A stretch of DNA of 63,089 bases from Spirochaetota bacterium (lineage in GTDB: Bacteria > Spirochaetota > Spirochaetia > Treponematales > Rectinemataceae). This document shows positions 43,847 to 52,910 of the stretch, piece by piece (positions within the stretch are counted from its first letter, which is position 1; each line of letters begins with the position of its first letter). The notes under the pieces were generated by a model that ran no database searches, had not been told where the DNA came from, and saw only the letters and a program-made list of their open reading frames with translations. A program made the position numbers and the translations under genes. The stretch is taken from NCBI GenBank assembly GCA_026398595.1, contig JAPLSO010000033.1, positions 170,940-234,028 on the forward strand, given 5' to 3'.

Positions 43847-46800
43847 ATGAAATTCGACCAACGCTTTACCCGCAAAGGCTCTGGCCCCTATGCCGGGATA
43901 ACTTGGGAGAGGAGGATGAGCGAGATTCGGAATCCCAACGGCAAGCTCGTTTTCCACATGGATTCTGTAACCGTTCCCTCAACATGGAGCCAGATAGCTA
44001 CCGATATACTCGCCCAAAAATACTTCAGGAAAGCTGGCATCGCGGAAGGTAAAGCCCTGGCCTGGACGGAAAGGGTGCCCGAAGACAACAGAGTTCTGGC
44101 TTCGCCGAGTCCTCAGCCCGGATCTGAACATGATGCGCGACAGGTTTTCCATCGCCTTGCGGCGACCTGGTGCCTCTGGGGCAGAGGCGCCGGTTATTTC
44201 GATTCCGAGGAGGACGAGACCGTCTTCTACGACGAGATCCTCTATATGCTCGCCCATCAGATAGCCGCCCCCAACAGCCCCCAGTGGTTCAACACCGGCC
44301 TGAACGCCGTCTACGGCATCGAAGGCCCTCCTCAGGGCCATTATTACGTTGATCCAAAGACCAATGAGGTCGTGAAATCCGAGTCGGCCTATTTCCGCCC
44401 CCAGCCTCACGCCTGTTTTATCCTGGACATCCAGGACGACCTCGTCAACGAGGGGGGCATTATAGACCTTATCACCAGGGAAGCCAGACTTTTCAAGTAT
44501 GGTTCAGGCACCGGATCGAATTTCTCCAAGCTCAGGGCATCGCGGGAAAACCTTTCGGGAGGAGGTGTTTCTTCAGGTCTCATCTCCTTTCTCAAGATAG
44601 CCGACCGCTCGGCTTCGGCCATCAAGTCCGGAGGCACGACCCGACGCGCGGCAAAGATGGTTATCCTCGATGCCGACCACCCCGACATCGAAGCCTATGT
44701 CGACTGGAAGTCAGAGGAAGAATATAAGGTAGCATGTCTCGCCGCAGGAAGTTCGGTGCTGAAGCGCTATGCCTCGGAGATGATCGGGACCGTGGACTCC
44801 TGCCCGCTCGCCCGCGAGGAAGCTTTTTCGCCTTCATCCAACCCAGCCCTGCTAAAGGCCGTCAAGGAAGCGTTGGGGGCAGGTATACCATCGGTATGGA
44901 TTCACCAGGTTCTTTCATTCTATAAGCAGACGGGCGAACTCACACCCATGCCGCAATACGATACGGGATGGGAATCGGAGGCTTACAACACCGTCTCAGG
45001 TCAATCCTCCAACAACTCCGTCAGGGTCAACAACGCCTTTATGAAAGCTGTTGTGGATGACGGGGACTGGAACCTTGTCGCGCGGACGACGGGCAAGGTG
45101 ATGAAGACTATCAAGGCACGCTCCCTCTGGGACAGGATAGCGCGATCGGCCTGGCGCTGCGCCGATCCCGGCCTTCAGTACCATGGAACTATCAACGAGT
45201 GGCACACCTGCCGTGCCGATGGCGAGATACGCGGCTCCAATCCCTGCTCCGAATACATGTTCCTTGACGACACGGCCTGCAATCTGGCCTCGCTTAATCT
45301 CCTCTCCTTCTTCGACGTCGAACGGGGAACCTTTGACGATGAGGCCTATAGGCATGCCATTCGCATTTGGACGACTGTGCTCGAAATCTCCGTTGTCATG
45401 GCGCAGTTCCCTTCAAAGGAGATAGCGCGTAAAAGCGTTGACTACAGGACACTCGGTCTGGGCTACGCCAACCTGGGAAGCCTTCTCATGGTCATGGGAC
45501 TAGCCTACGATTCTGATGAGGGAAGGGCCGTCGCCGCCGCCCTTTCCGCGATACTCACCGGGGAAGCCTATGCTCAATCGGCCCGCATGGCGACAGAATG
45601 GGGTTCCTTCTCCCGATACAAGGACAACGCAGGTGACATGCTGCGAGTCATCCGCAATCACAGAAGGGCAGCCTACGACGCTAAACCGACGGAATACGAG
45701 GGTCTCTCCATTCTACCCGTCGGCCTCAAGGAATGGGCCTGCCCGGGCAACCTCGTCGCCGCCGCGCGAGAATCCTGGGACCAAGCCCTAAAGCTGGGCG
45801 AGGAGCACGGTTTCAGAAACGCCCAGGTGACGGCCATCGCGCCCACAGGGACGATTGGCCTTCTTATGGACTGCGACACGACAGGCGTCGAACCCGATTT
45901 CGCCTTAGTAAAGTTCAAGAAGCTGGCGGGCGGAGGCTATTTTAAAATCATCAATTCGAGCGTACCCCCGGCCCTGAAAGCCCTGGGCTATTCGGATTCA
46001 GCGATCGGTGAAATTCTCGCCTATGCCCTGGGCAGAGGCAGTCTCGAGAATGCCCCCGGTATATCCCTCGCCGACCTCAGATCCAAAGGCTTGAGCGAAA
46101 CCGCACTGAGCAAGTCGGAAGCCGCCCTCAAGAGCGCCTTCTCCCTCGAGAGCTGTTTTTCTCCCCTTCTCCTCGGTACTGATGCCATGGACGGACTCGG
46201 CATCCCCGAGTCCGAATGGTCTGACCCCAGCTTCAACCTTCTTTCACGACTGGGCTACGACGCCAAGGACATCACAGCGGCCGAACTCTGGGCATGCGGA
46301 ACGATGGGACTCGAAGGCGCGCCCGGTCTCAAGGACGAGGACCTCGCCGTCTTCGACACGGCCACACCTTCGGGCAAGATTGGTACACGCAGTATAGACT
46401 GGAAGGCTCACATCGCCATGATGTCGGCCGTCCAGCCCTTCGTCACCGGGGCCATCTCCAAGACGATCAACATGCCGAACGCCGCAAGCGCCGAAGACGT
46501 GAAGGGCGCCTATCTGCTCGCCTGGAAATCGATGCTCAAGTCAATCGCCCTCTATAGGGATGGATCGAAGCTCTCCCAGCCTCTATCAGCGCTATCTCCC
46601 GGAGTCGATATGATCGCCGACTCCATCGTCGCCCTACAGACCGGTGCGCTCGGCGACACGGCCGAGACCCCCCCGCCCGAATCCCTCCTTCCCACGGGAC
46701 TCGGTCTCGAGCCCGAACTTCCCGGCATGCCCCAGTCGCCCCGCGGCTTGAGGAAATCCCTGCCCAACAGGCGTAAAGGCTATACGCAGAAAGCGAAAAT

Positions 46801-47443
46801 CGCCGGCCATTCCGTCTTCCTCCGCACGGGCGAGTATGATGACGGCGGCCTGGGGGAGATTTTCCTCGATATGCACAAGGAAGGCGCCGCCTTCAGAAGC
46901 ATTCTCAATTCCTTCGCCATAGCCGTCTCACTTGGACTCCAGTACGGCGTCCCTCTCGAAGAATACATTGACGCCTTCACCTTCACCCGCTTCGAGCCTA
47001 CCGGCATGATCCTGGGGCACGATTTTCTCAAGATGGCGACGAGCGTACTCGATTACATTTTCAGGGATCTCGCCATCTCCTACCTCGATCGGTACGATCT
47101 GGGCCAGGTCAAACCCGAGGATCTCGTCTCTACTTCCCTTCAGACGCGTACGGGGATGAACGTTCACCGGTCAGCCTTCGAGAACGGAAAGTCCGATCAT
47201 CCGGCCAAACCCGTCCAGACTCCTTCCTCGTCTTCACCGTCCTTCCTGTCCTCCCCTGGAGAATCGTCTATCCAACCGAGGACTTCTTCTTCCTATTTAT
47301 CACCTGAGATAAAATCCATGAGGGCAGCAAGGCAGAAGGGCTATGAGGGTGACCCATGTCCTGTCTGCGGTCACTTGACCCTCGTCAGGAATGGGACATG
47401 CTTGAAATGCGACACATGCGGGAGCACGACGGGCTGCAGTTGA
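43847..47443 (+). CDS. nrdJ: Adenosylcobalamin-dependent (class II) ribonucleotide reductase
   Basis: It reduces ribonucleotides to deoxyribonucleotides using AdoCbl as radical source; no oxygen is needed. The 1198-residue length is usual for the large NrdJ form. Visible are [13 protein letters not shown], the active-site NPCSE motif with the CNLASLNL cysteine region, [10 protein letters not shown], and a C-terminal zinc-ribbon-like tail (CPVCGHL ... CLKCDTCG) holding the redox cysteines. The segment [11 protein letters not shown] is normal for this family; I see no intein. AAGGAG lies 8 bases before the ATG at 43847; the frame opens 11 codons earlier without a site. Two putative NrdR boxes precede it. 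Confidence 0.95.
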   Translation: MKFDQRFTRKGSGPYAGITWERRMSEIRNPNGKLVFHMDSVTVPSTWSQIATDILAQKYFRKAGIAEGKALAWTERVPEDNRVLASPSPQPGSEHDARQVFHRLAATWCLWGRGAGYFDSEEDETVFYDEILYMLAHQIAAPNSPQWFNTGLNAVYGIEGPPQGHYYVDPKTNEVVKSESAYFRPQPHACFILDIQDDLVNEGGIIDLITREARLFKYGSGTGSNFSKLRASRENLSGGGVSSGLISFLKIADRSASAIKSGGTTRRAAKMVILDADHPDIEAYVDWKSEEEYKVACLAAGSSVLKRYASEMIGTVDSCPLAREEAFSPSSNPALLKAVKEALGAGIPSVWIHQVLSFYKQTGELTPMPQYDTGWESEAYNTVSGQSSNNSVRVNNAFMKAVVDDGDWNLVARTTGKVMKTIKARSLWDRIARSAWRCADPGLQYHGTINEWHTCRADGEIRGSNPCSEYMFLDDTACNLASLNLLSFFDVERGTFDDEAYRHAIRIWTTVLEISVVMAQFPSKEIARKSVDYRTLGLGYANLGSLLMVMGLAYDSDEGRAVAAALSAILTGEAYAQSARMATEWGSFSRYKDNAGDMLRVIRNHRRAAYDAKPTEYEGLSILPVGLKEWACPGNLVAAARESWDQALKLGEEHGFRNAQVTAIAPTGTIGLLMDCDTTGVEPDFALVKFKKLAGGGYFKIINSSVPPALKALGYSDSAIGEILAYALGRGSLENAPGISLADLRSKGLSETALSKSEAALKSAFSLESCFSPLLLGTDAMDGLGIPESEWSDPSFNLLSRLGYDAKDITAAELWACGTMGLEGAPGLKDEDLAVFDTATPSGKIGTRSIDWKAHIAMMSAVQPFVTGAISKTINMPNAASAEDVKGAYLLAWKSMLKSIALYRDGSKLSQPLSALSPGVDMIADSIVALQTGALGDTAETPPPESLLPTGLGLEPELPGMPQSPRGLRKSLPNRRKGYTQKAKIAGHSVFLRTGEYDDGGLGEIFLDMHKEGAAFRSILNSFAIAVSLGLQYGVPLEEYIDAFTFTRFEPTGMILGHDFLKMATSVLDYIFRDLAISYLDRYDLGQVKPEDLVSTSLQTRTGMNVHRSAFENGKSDHPAKPVQTPSSSSPSFLSSPGESSIQPRTSSSYLSPEIKSMRAARQKGYEGDPCPVCGHLTLVRNGTCLKCDTCGSTTGCS

Positions 47444-47505
47444 GAGATCAAGGGGCTCGGTGGTCTGGCGCGTACTCAATGAGCCAAGCTGTCATGACGC
47501 TCGGC

Positions 47506-48750
47506 TCAGATGGGATCCCGTTCGACAGGGAGCGTCATGCACCGAGCCCCTCCTCCTCCCCTTGCCAGTTCGATCCCGTCGAAGGTGACGGCGAGGCGTC
47601 CATAGGTTTCGACGGTTTCTTTCCCCGTGATGAAGCGATCGGAATCGACGATCTCGAACCCTGCGGCGGACAGGGCTTCGGCAGTATAGCGGTTGCATGA
47701 ATACGTGAGGATCTTGCCGGGCGCGAAAGCGAAAGAGTTGGCTCCAGAGAGCCATTGTTCCCTTTCCTGATGGAGCCTCAGGCCATTACCGCATAGCACC
47801 GGTTCTAATTCTATCCCGAGCTGTTCCAATCCCTTCAATAGGGAATTGACTTCCCCGAACTTCATCTTGCCATTTTCCCCCATATCAATACGGCAGACAG
47901 AACTGCGGCTGGGTCCAATGATTGCGGGACCATAGACGAGTGCCGCGTCCCTGTCGATAACCGTGAAGACCATGTCGAGATGGATGGTGGCTCGCGTCTT
48001 GGGCAGATCAACGACGAAAATGCAGATCTTCCGGCCAAAAAGCCGGACCGCGTTCCTCGCAATCCTTTCGACTGCGTAGGGTGTCGTCCTTTCGGAGACA
48101 CCTACGGCCAAGACGTCAGGGGAGATCACTATCAAGTCCCCGCCCTCAGCGGTGAGATAGCGGTTGCGCTCCCCGGGGCCGTCGAGAAGGAGACCTGATG
48201 CAAGGAATTCCTTATGATGAGTGAAAATGAATCGCGTGATGATCGCCTCGACCATGCGTACGTCATAGGCGGTCGCGGCGGAGACCAGGGCGTCCCCGAC
48301 GACTGCCGCGCTGTCGCGCATGAAGTAGGTGTTGGGCAAAGGGCGGGAGAGATAGCTCTGTTCGTCGAGGAGCCGGGACAGGGAATGCTCCGGGGCCGGT
48401 ATTCCTTTGACGATAAGGGAGGCAAGCTCGGGTGCGGGAAGGGCCATGAGGCTTTCCATGGCTGGGCCGATGGGTATGCACCGCGACAGATCGCCCAGGA
48501 ATTCATACTTATTTCCAGTATCGCCAAGGCATTCCGAGAGAAGATAGACGAGCTCGTATACTTCCGAGACTCGTGACAGAAAGTCCTTGAGCCTTCCGTA
48601 CTCCTTAAGCACTGAATCGAGAGGGATGATGTCGTTATAGAGGTCACGCTCGGCTTCCTCTGGGGTCATCGCCTCGACTTCGCTGCCCGGGCTATGAATT
48701 ATAACACGTTTAAGCCTGCCAATTTCGCTGTAAATGGAAAGTTTGCCCAT
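47506..48750 (-). CDS. arcA: Arginine deiminase
   Basis: It hydrolyses arginine to citrulline and ammonia. The 414-residue guanidino-modifying enzyme has FMRDSAAVV, GGDLIVIS (substrate-binding region), TIHLDMVFTVID (catalytic His/Asp) and the nucleophilic cysteine near the end in GGGGARCMTLPVERD. In energy-yielding pathways it is grouped with arcB and arcC; neither is here, so it may feed citrulline elsewhere or partner with distant genes. The ribosome-binding site is weak. Confidence 0.93.
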   Translation of the reverse strand: MGKLSIYSEIGRLKRVIIHSPGSEVEAMTPEEAERDLYNDIIPLDSVLKEYGRLKDFLSRVSEVYELVYLLSECLGDTGNKYEFLGDLSRCIPIGPAMESLMALPAPELASLIVKGIPAPEHSLSRLLDEQSYLSRPLPNTYFMRDSAAVVGDALVSAATAYDVRMVEAIITRFIFTHHKEFLASGLLLDGPGERNRYLTAEGGDLIVISPDVLAVGVSERTTPYAVERIARNAVRLFGRKICIFVVDLPKTRATIHLDMVFTVIDRDAALVYGPAIIGPSRSSVCRIDMGENGKMKFGEVNSLLKGLEQLGIELEPVLCGNGLRLHQEREQWLSGANSFAFAPGKILTYSCNRYTAEALSAAGFEIVDSDRFITGKETVETYGRLAVTFDGIELARGGGGARCMTLPVERDPI

Positions 48751-48822
48751 TGAGCTAAGTATGCACTATTGGTGGGAAAAAATCTTCGGCTCGGACTCGT
48801 TCTCTGACTTCCTGGGCATAAT

Positions 48823-48853
48823 AAAAGCCGCCCTTCCACAAGAGCGGCTTCTT
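48823..48853 (-). terminator. Terminator after the ferredoxin gene
   Basis: On the minus strand AAGCCGC pairs with GCGGCTT around a short loop, followed by TTATTAT. It lies 25 bases past the ferredoxin stop and before arcA, so the ferredoxin is likely monocistronic. Confidence 0.7.
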
Positions 48854-48877
48854 CAATAAATTCCTAAGTCGCGATCT

Positions 48878-49048
48878 TTAGCCGGCGATGATCGCCTCGG
48901 TCGGGCAGACCGCCGCACAGGCTCCGCAATCGATGCACTTGTCCGGATCAATCCAACGGGCCGAATTCTTCTCGCTGATCGCCTCAACCGGGCATTCGCC
49001 CTCGCAGGCTCCGCAGTTGATGCAGGCGTCGGTAACCTTTTGTGCCAT
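48878..49048 (-). CDS. 2[4Fe-4S] ferredoxin
   Basis: This 56-residue bacterial-type ferredoxin is a low-potential electron carrier. Two cluster-binding motifs are complete: C-x2-C-x2-C-x3-CP at CINCGACEGECP, residues 9-19, and CIDCGACAAVCP, residues 38-48. AAGGAG lies 7-8 bases upstream of the ATG at 49048. The neighbouring frame on this strand looks longer but is a shadow. It could donate electrons to the FTR-type protein and radical SAM enzyme encoded in the window; that link is inference. Confidence 0.96.
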   Translation of the reverse strand: MAQKVTDACINCGACEGECPVEAISEKNSARWIDPDKCIDCGACAAVCPTEAIIAG

Positions 49049-49247
49049 CGCTTTTCTCCTTTTACCATACAGGCTTATAGAACAGACGATCTTTCGAATC
49101 GGAGTTCAGACTCCTGATGTCTGATTTTTACGCGCTAAGCCTTTTCATGCCCGCGCCAGCTCAAAAATACTATCATGAATTCGGAACTCTGTGAAGCCGG
49201 AGTGACCGAACCTGCGGGGTTGACGAAACCTGTCGCGTTGGCTGGCC

Positions 49248-50015
49248 TTAAAAATAACCGGCAAGGGCGAGCATTCGGGTGAAGCTTTCCCCCTCCCTCC
49301 TGAAAGAACCCAATTCAGCGGAACAAGAGGTGCAGAGTCTTGCGTCGACAACGGTACCGACGCCCAGCCGCGCAGCGATCCCGATGTTGGCCGAACCCAA
49401 GTCCAGGAACCAGGCATTTTCACCTCCATTGTCGCGATAGATGGCGGATCCCGACCCGAACTCAGCCGCAAAGGCTGAAGCTCTCTCAGCTGACACCTTA
49501 TAGCAGCAGGAACCAATACTTGGGCCGAGCACGATCGTGATATCCCCGGGTAGCGATCCAAAGGCCTCGGTCATCGACTGTAAGGCAGATTCCAGAATGC
49601 CTGTTCCTTTCCACCCCGAATGGAGGATTCCAAAAGTCTCTCCAACGCTGTCCAGCATCCAAATCGGCATACAGTCGGCTACGGTCACCGATCCCAGCCA
49701 GGCCTTTTCCCCCAGGACGAGACCATCAGCCCCGCCGCAGCTTACGAGCATGGTCTTTAGGTTGGCTCTCCCCTCCCCTCGCCTCGGCGCCAGAACCTTT
49801 TTCGAATGGCGCAGGGGGAGACTCAAGACACGAGAACCATCGACTTCCAGGCTTTGATAGAGGGCTTTTCTGTTTGCCGCGCTTTCGGGAAAGTCCAGGC
49901 CCATGTTGCCCGCCGAGGCGAGGCTCAAGGTCGCCCTGAATCCATTCACGAGGCGCTCGGATACTATCTCTAGAGCGTGTCCTGTCTGCTTGAACTTCGC
50001 TGGTTCAATCCGCAC
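49248..50015 (-). CDS. pgeF: Laccase-domain protein, PgeF/YfiH (purine nucleoside phosphorylase-like)
   Basis: This 255-residue copper/zinc protein of the DUF152 family is known both as a purine-nucleoside phosphorylase/adenosine deaminase and as a peptidoglycan-editing factor. Signatures are SVTVADCMPIWM, HSGWKGTGILESAL, GPSIGSCCYKV and DARLCTSCSAELGSFRRE, containing the metal-binding Cys and His residues. I choose the GTG at 50015 behind GGGGG; the frame also opens at a TTG at 50036. It overlaps the pseudouridine synthase gene by 11 bases. Confidence 0.88.
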   Translation of the reverse strand: MRIEPAKFKQTGHALEIVSERLVNGFRATLSLASAGNMGLDFPESAANRKALYQSLEVDGSRVLSLPLRHSKKVLAPRRGEGRANLKTMLVSCGGADGLVLGEKAWLGSVTVADCMPIWMLDSVGETFGILHSGWKGTGILESALQSMTEAFGSLPGDITIVLGPSIGSCCYKVSAERASAFAAEFGSGSAIYRDNGGENAWFLDLGSANIGIAARLGVGTVVDARLCTSCSAELGSFRREGESFTRMLALAGYF

Positions 50016-50802
50016 GCAAGCCCCCGTAGAGTTCAAAGATAGCGGGGTTCACACCGCCTATCTCGATCCTGTGCGCTTCGAGGTAAAGTCGTGACGCCAT
50101 GTTTCCTCCGTAGACCCGATCGCCCAGAATGGGATAGCCCGACCATACCAGATGAGCACGTATCTGATGTCTGAAGCCCACGCTGATCCTCGCCGAGACG
50201 ACGAGAGTCCCTGGAGCGAACCCCGAAGCCCTGCTTTCTGGTCTTACGTGTGTAACATAGGTCTTTTTCGTCAGCTTCCTGCGGCATTCGCTTGCGCGAT
50301 CCGGAGCAACACAAGCCACTTTCCTGGCCCCTTTCCCATAGGACCTGAAGAAGCTCTCGACATTTACCCAATCGGCTCCGCCCGTTGGCTGAGCCGATTT
50401 CAGCCGCAGATCCAGCGGTTGAATCCCGGGTATCGAACCTGGCAGCGGCGATTTGGATGCCGCAGCGAGGAGTCTGTACTCTTTGATAACGCCGCCTTCC
50501 GATGCAAGGCTGAAAAGTGATCGTTGCAGAACCGGTGTCCGCGCGAAGATGATGATGCCCGAGGTTCCTTCGTCAAGCCGTGAGACCATGCCCAGCTCCG
50601 AATGCCCGGACTGAGCTTCGACACCTGCGAATGCGGCCTCAGCCCCTGGAAGCTTGCGGGCGAACCAGGAGAGGAGGTCGATCCCCTCGCTTTTCCCGCA
50701 AGATGGGATGGAATGCATGCCGGCTGGTTTGAAGACCGCGATATACTCGCCGGTCTCACCCAGGATGAAGGGTTCCGCGCAGGGTTCGAATTCGATAGCC
50801 AT
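50005..50802 (-). CDS. RluA-family RNA pseudouridine synthase
   Basis: It isomerises uridine to pseudouridine in rRNA or tRNA. The 265-residue protein has the catalytic motif SRLDEGTSGIIIFA (the Asp is the nucleophile), the KEYRLL segment and the late ISVGFRHQIRAHLVWSGYPILGD. No S4 domain is present, so it is a short RluA/TruC-like member; the target position is not predictable. It sits 8 bases downstream of the ABC exporter gene. Confidence 0.9.
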   Translation of the reverse strand: MAIEFEPCAEPFILGETGEYIAVFKPAGMHSIPSCGKSEGIDLLSWFARKLPGAEAAFAGVEAQSGHSELGMVSRLDEGTSGIIIFARTPVLQRSLFSLASEGGVIKEYRLLAAASKSPLPGSIPGIQPLDLRLKSAQPTGGADWVNVESFFRSYGKGARKVACVAPDRASECRRKLTKKTYVTHVRPESRASGFAPGTLVVSARISVGFRHQIRAHLVWSGYPILGDRVYGGNMASRLYLEAHRIEIGGVNPAIFELYGGLRAD

Positions 50803-50810
50803 AGACTGGC

Positions 50811-52910
50811 CTAGACCATCCCTGAGTTTTGCAGCCGGTAGAGGCTGAAATAGAGCCCCTTGCGGGTGATGAGCTCGTCGTGGCTGCCCGACTCGGCGAT
50901 CTGTCCATGGGCGAGGACAATGATCTTGTCGGCGTGCCGAATCGTCGAAAGTCTGTGGGCTATTACGACACTTGTCCTTCCGGAGAGGAGTCCTTCGATG
51001 CCGCGCTGGATGAGGCGTTCCGTCTCCGTGTCGACTGCGCTGGTCGCCTCGTCGAGTATGATGATGGATGGATCGTGAGCGAGGACCCTAGCGAAGGAAA
51101 GGAGCTGCCGCTGACCCTGGGAGAGATTAGATCCCCCTTCGGAGAGCTGATAGTTGTATCCCAAGGGAAGGGCTTCGATGAACTCGTTGGCGTGGACGGC
51201 CTCGGAGGCCAGTTTCATCCGCTCAACGCTGACCTCGTCTCCCATACGGATATTGTCGGCTATCGATCCTGAGAATAGAAAGACATCCTGAGGTACAGGT
51301 TGTATGGCCTTCCTGAGACCGTGGAGGGGCAGGTCGCGCACAGGATACCCATCGATCCGGATATCTCCTTTCTGAATGTCCCAGAACCGCGTCACGAGAT
51401 TGGCCACCGTCGTTTTTCCGGCTCCCGTATAGCCGACAATGGCCACCATCTTGCCGGGCTCGACGGTGAAGCTGAGGTTTTTGAGGATCCAATCCTCTTC
51501 CTTGTAGGCGAACCAGACATGAACGAACTCGATATGCCCGCGGATTCTCTCAGGCATAGGCAGCTTCGGGGCATCCACGATCATCTCATCGGTGTCCAGA
51601 AGGTTGAAGATTCTCTCCCCTCCCGCCATCGCGCTCTGAAGGAGGATATACTTCTCGGACATATCCTTTATAGGGGAATAGAACATCCCTATGAGGTTCA
51701 CGAAGGCTATGAGGGTGCCCAGGGAGATGGAATGGGTGAGGTAGAACCAAGCTCCTACGCAGAGGGCGATGGCGGTCGTCGAAGTGGAGAGAAAATCGAC
51801 TATAGGCCTGAAGGTCGCGAATACGTACATCTCGCCCAGGTTGGCCTTTTTAAGGGCCGCGTCGTGCTCGGTGAATTCAGCCCTTGCGGCATCCTCCCGC
51901 ACGAACAGTTTCACGATGTCTATGCCCGCTATGTGCTCTGAGATGAATGAATTCACCTTGCTGGTCCATCGCCTCTGGTTGCGGAAGGCATCTCTTGCTC
52001 GTATCCGGGCCACGTTGGCCACGATGAAGACGAGGGGGATGGATGCGGTTACGACCAGGGCGAGCCGTACATCGAAGAAGAAGAGGACAGCGATAGCTCC
52101 GCCCATGATGGAGAAGTCCTTGATGAAAGCGGAGAGGACATCCGTGAAGAATTGGTTGATCGTCTCGACATCGCTCGTCATCCTCGTCACGAGCCTTCCT
52201 ACCGGCTGTCTCGAGAGGTAAGCCAGGGAACGGGTCAGGACATGGCGGAACAGCTGCATACGCAGGTCTTTCATGACCTTCAGTCCCAGGAGGTTGCTAT
52301 AGTACGTCATCACGAAGGTAGAGACCAGAATGGCCACGAGAATGGCGAGAAGGGCGGCTACGTACTTGCCGATGAGGACACTATCGGAGAACCGCAGAAC
52401 CGCGGCCTCGGGCGCAGGCAGTGTCCTGAGATTTTCCACCGATATCGCGCCCCATTGCCCCTCAGAGGCGAAAAATCCCGAGTGGGCAGCGAGCAGCTTT
52501 TGTTGAGCTTCGTCCCCATCCTTGATCGTAAAAACATACATTTCGACGGTATCGAAGAGGTCCTTTGCAATAAGAGTCTTCTTTTCCTCCGAACTCAAGG
52601 AGGCAAGTCGCGTCGTCCTGACGAAGACCTTCCCCCCTATTACTGGGTCCGAATCGTTCAACTTGAGTTCCTTGCCTGCCTCGGTTCCTTTCAGTTCGGC
52701 GGACAATCCGAACCATGACTTCATCAGGGCATCATCTATTGCCCTTCGTATGATGACGGGACTCAGGAGTTCCCCTGCGGTGCTGACGACGAGGGCGATA
52801 AATGCCAGAGCCGTTATCAGCCTATACGGCTTGATATATGACAGGATGCGTCTGGATATGTTCTTGTCGAAGCCTTTCGTGACGTCGTCGGTCTCAAAGA
52901 AATCAGCCAT
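50811..52910 (-). CDS. ABC exporter half-transporter B, with a large inserted domain
   Basis: This 699-residue exporter subunit is a six-helix domain plus an ATPase. Between helix 1 (about 30-55) and helix 2 (about 182-203) there is a hydrophilic insertion of some 115 residues, on the outer face by topology. The ATPase has Walker A GYTGAGKTT, an atypical signature LSQGQRQLLSFAR, and Walker B with the catalytic Glu, IIILDEATSAVD. With subunit A it forms a heterodimer. It overlaps A by 8 bases. The substrate is unknown (lipid, drug or peptide). Confidence 0.92.
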   Translation of the reverse strand: MADFFETDDVTKGFDKNISRRILSYIKPYRLITALAFIALVVSTAGELLSPVIIRRAIDDALMKSWFGLSAELKGTEAGKELKLNDSDPVIGGKVFVRTTRLASLSSEEKKTLIAKDLFDTVEMYVFTIKDGDEAQQKLLAAHSGFFASEGQWGAISVENLRTLPAPEAAVLRFSDSVLIGKYVAALLAILVAILVSTFVMTYYSNLLGLKVMKDLRMQLFRHVLTRSLAYLSRQPVGRLVTRMTSDVETINQFFTDVLSAFIKDFSIMGGAIAVLFFFDVRLALVVTASIPLVFIVANVARIRARDAFRNQRRWTSKVNSFISEHIAGIDIVKLFVREDAARAEFTEHDAALKKANLGEMYVFATFRPIVDFLSTSTTAIALCVGAWFYLTHSISLGTLIAFVNLIGMFYSPIKDMSEKYILLQSAMAGGERIFNLLDTDEMIVDAPKLPMPERIRGHIEFVHVWFAYKEEDWILKNLSFTVEPGKMVAIVGYTGAGKTTVANLVTRFWDIQKGDIRIDGYPVRDLPLHGLRKAIQPVPQDVFLFSGSIADNIRMGDEVSVERMKLASEAVHANEFIEALPLGYNYQLSEGGSNLSQGQRQLLSFARVLAHDPSIIILDEATSAVDTETERLIQRGIEGLLSGRTSVVIAHRLSTIRHADKIIVLAHGQIAESGSHDELITRKGLYFSLYRLQNSGMV

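Noticed and set aside
43847-47443. Possible intein or inserted endonuclease in the 1198-residue NrdJ
   Set aside because: The length is normal for large class II reductases and no intein splice-junction or LAGLIDADG motif is seen.
48853-49068. Arg-rich 71-codon frame on the minus strand
   Set aside because: It is the wrong frame over the 56-residue ferredoxin, whose two cluster motifs are unmistakable.
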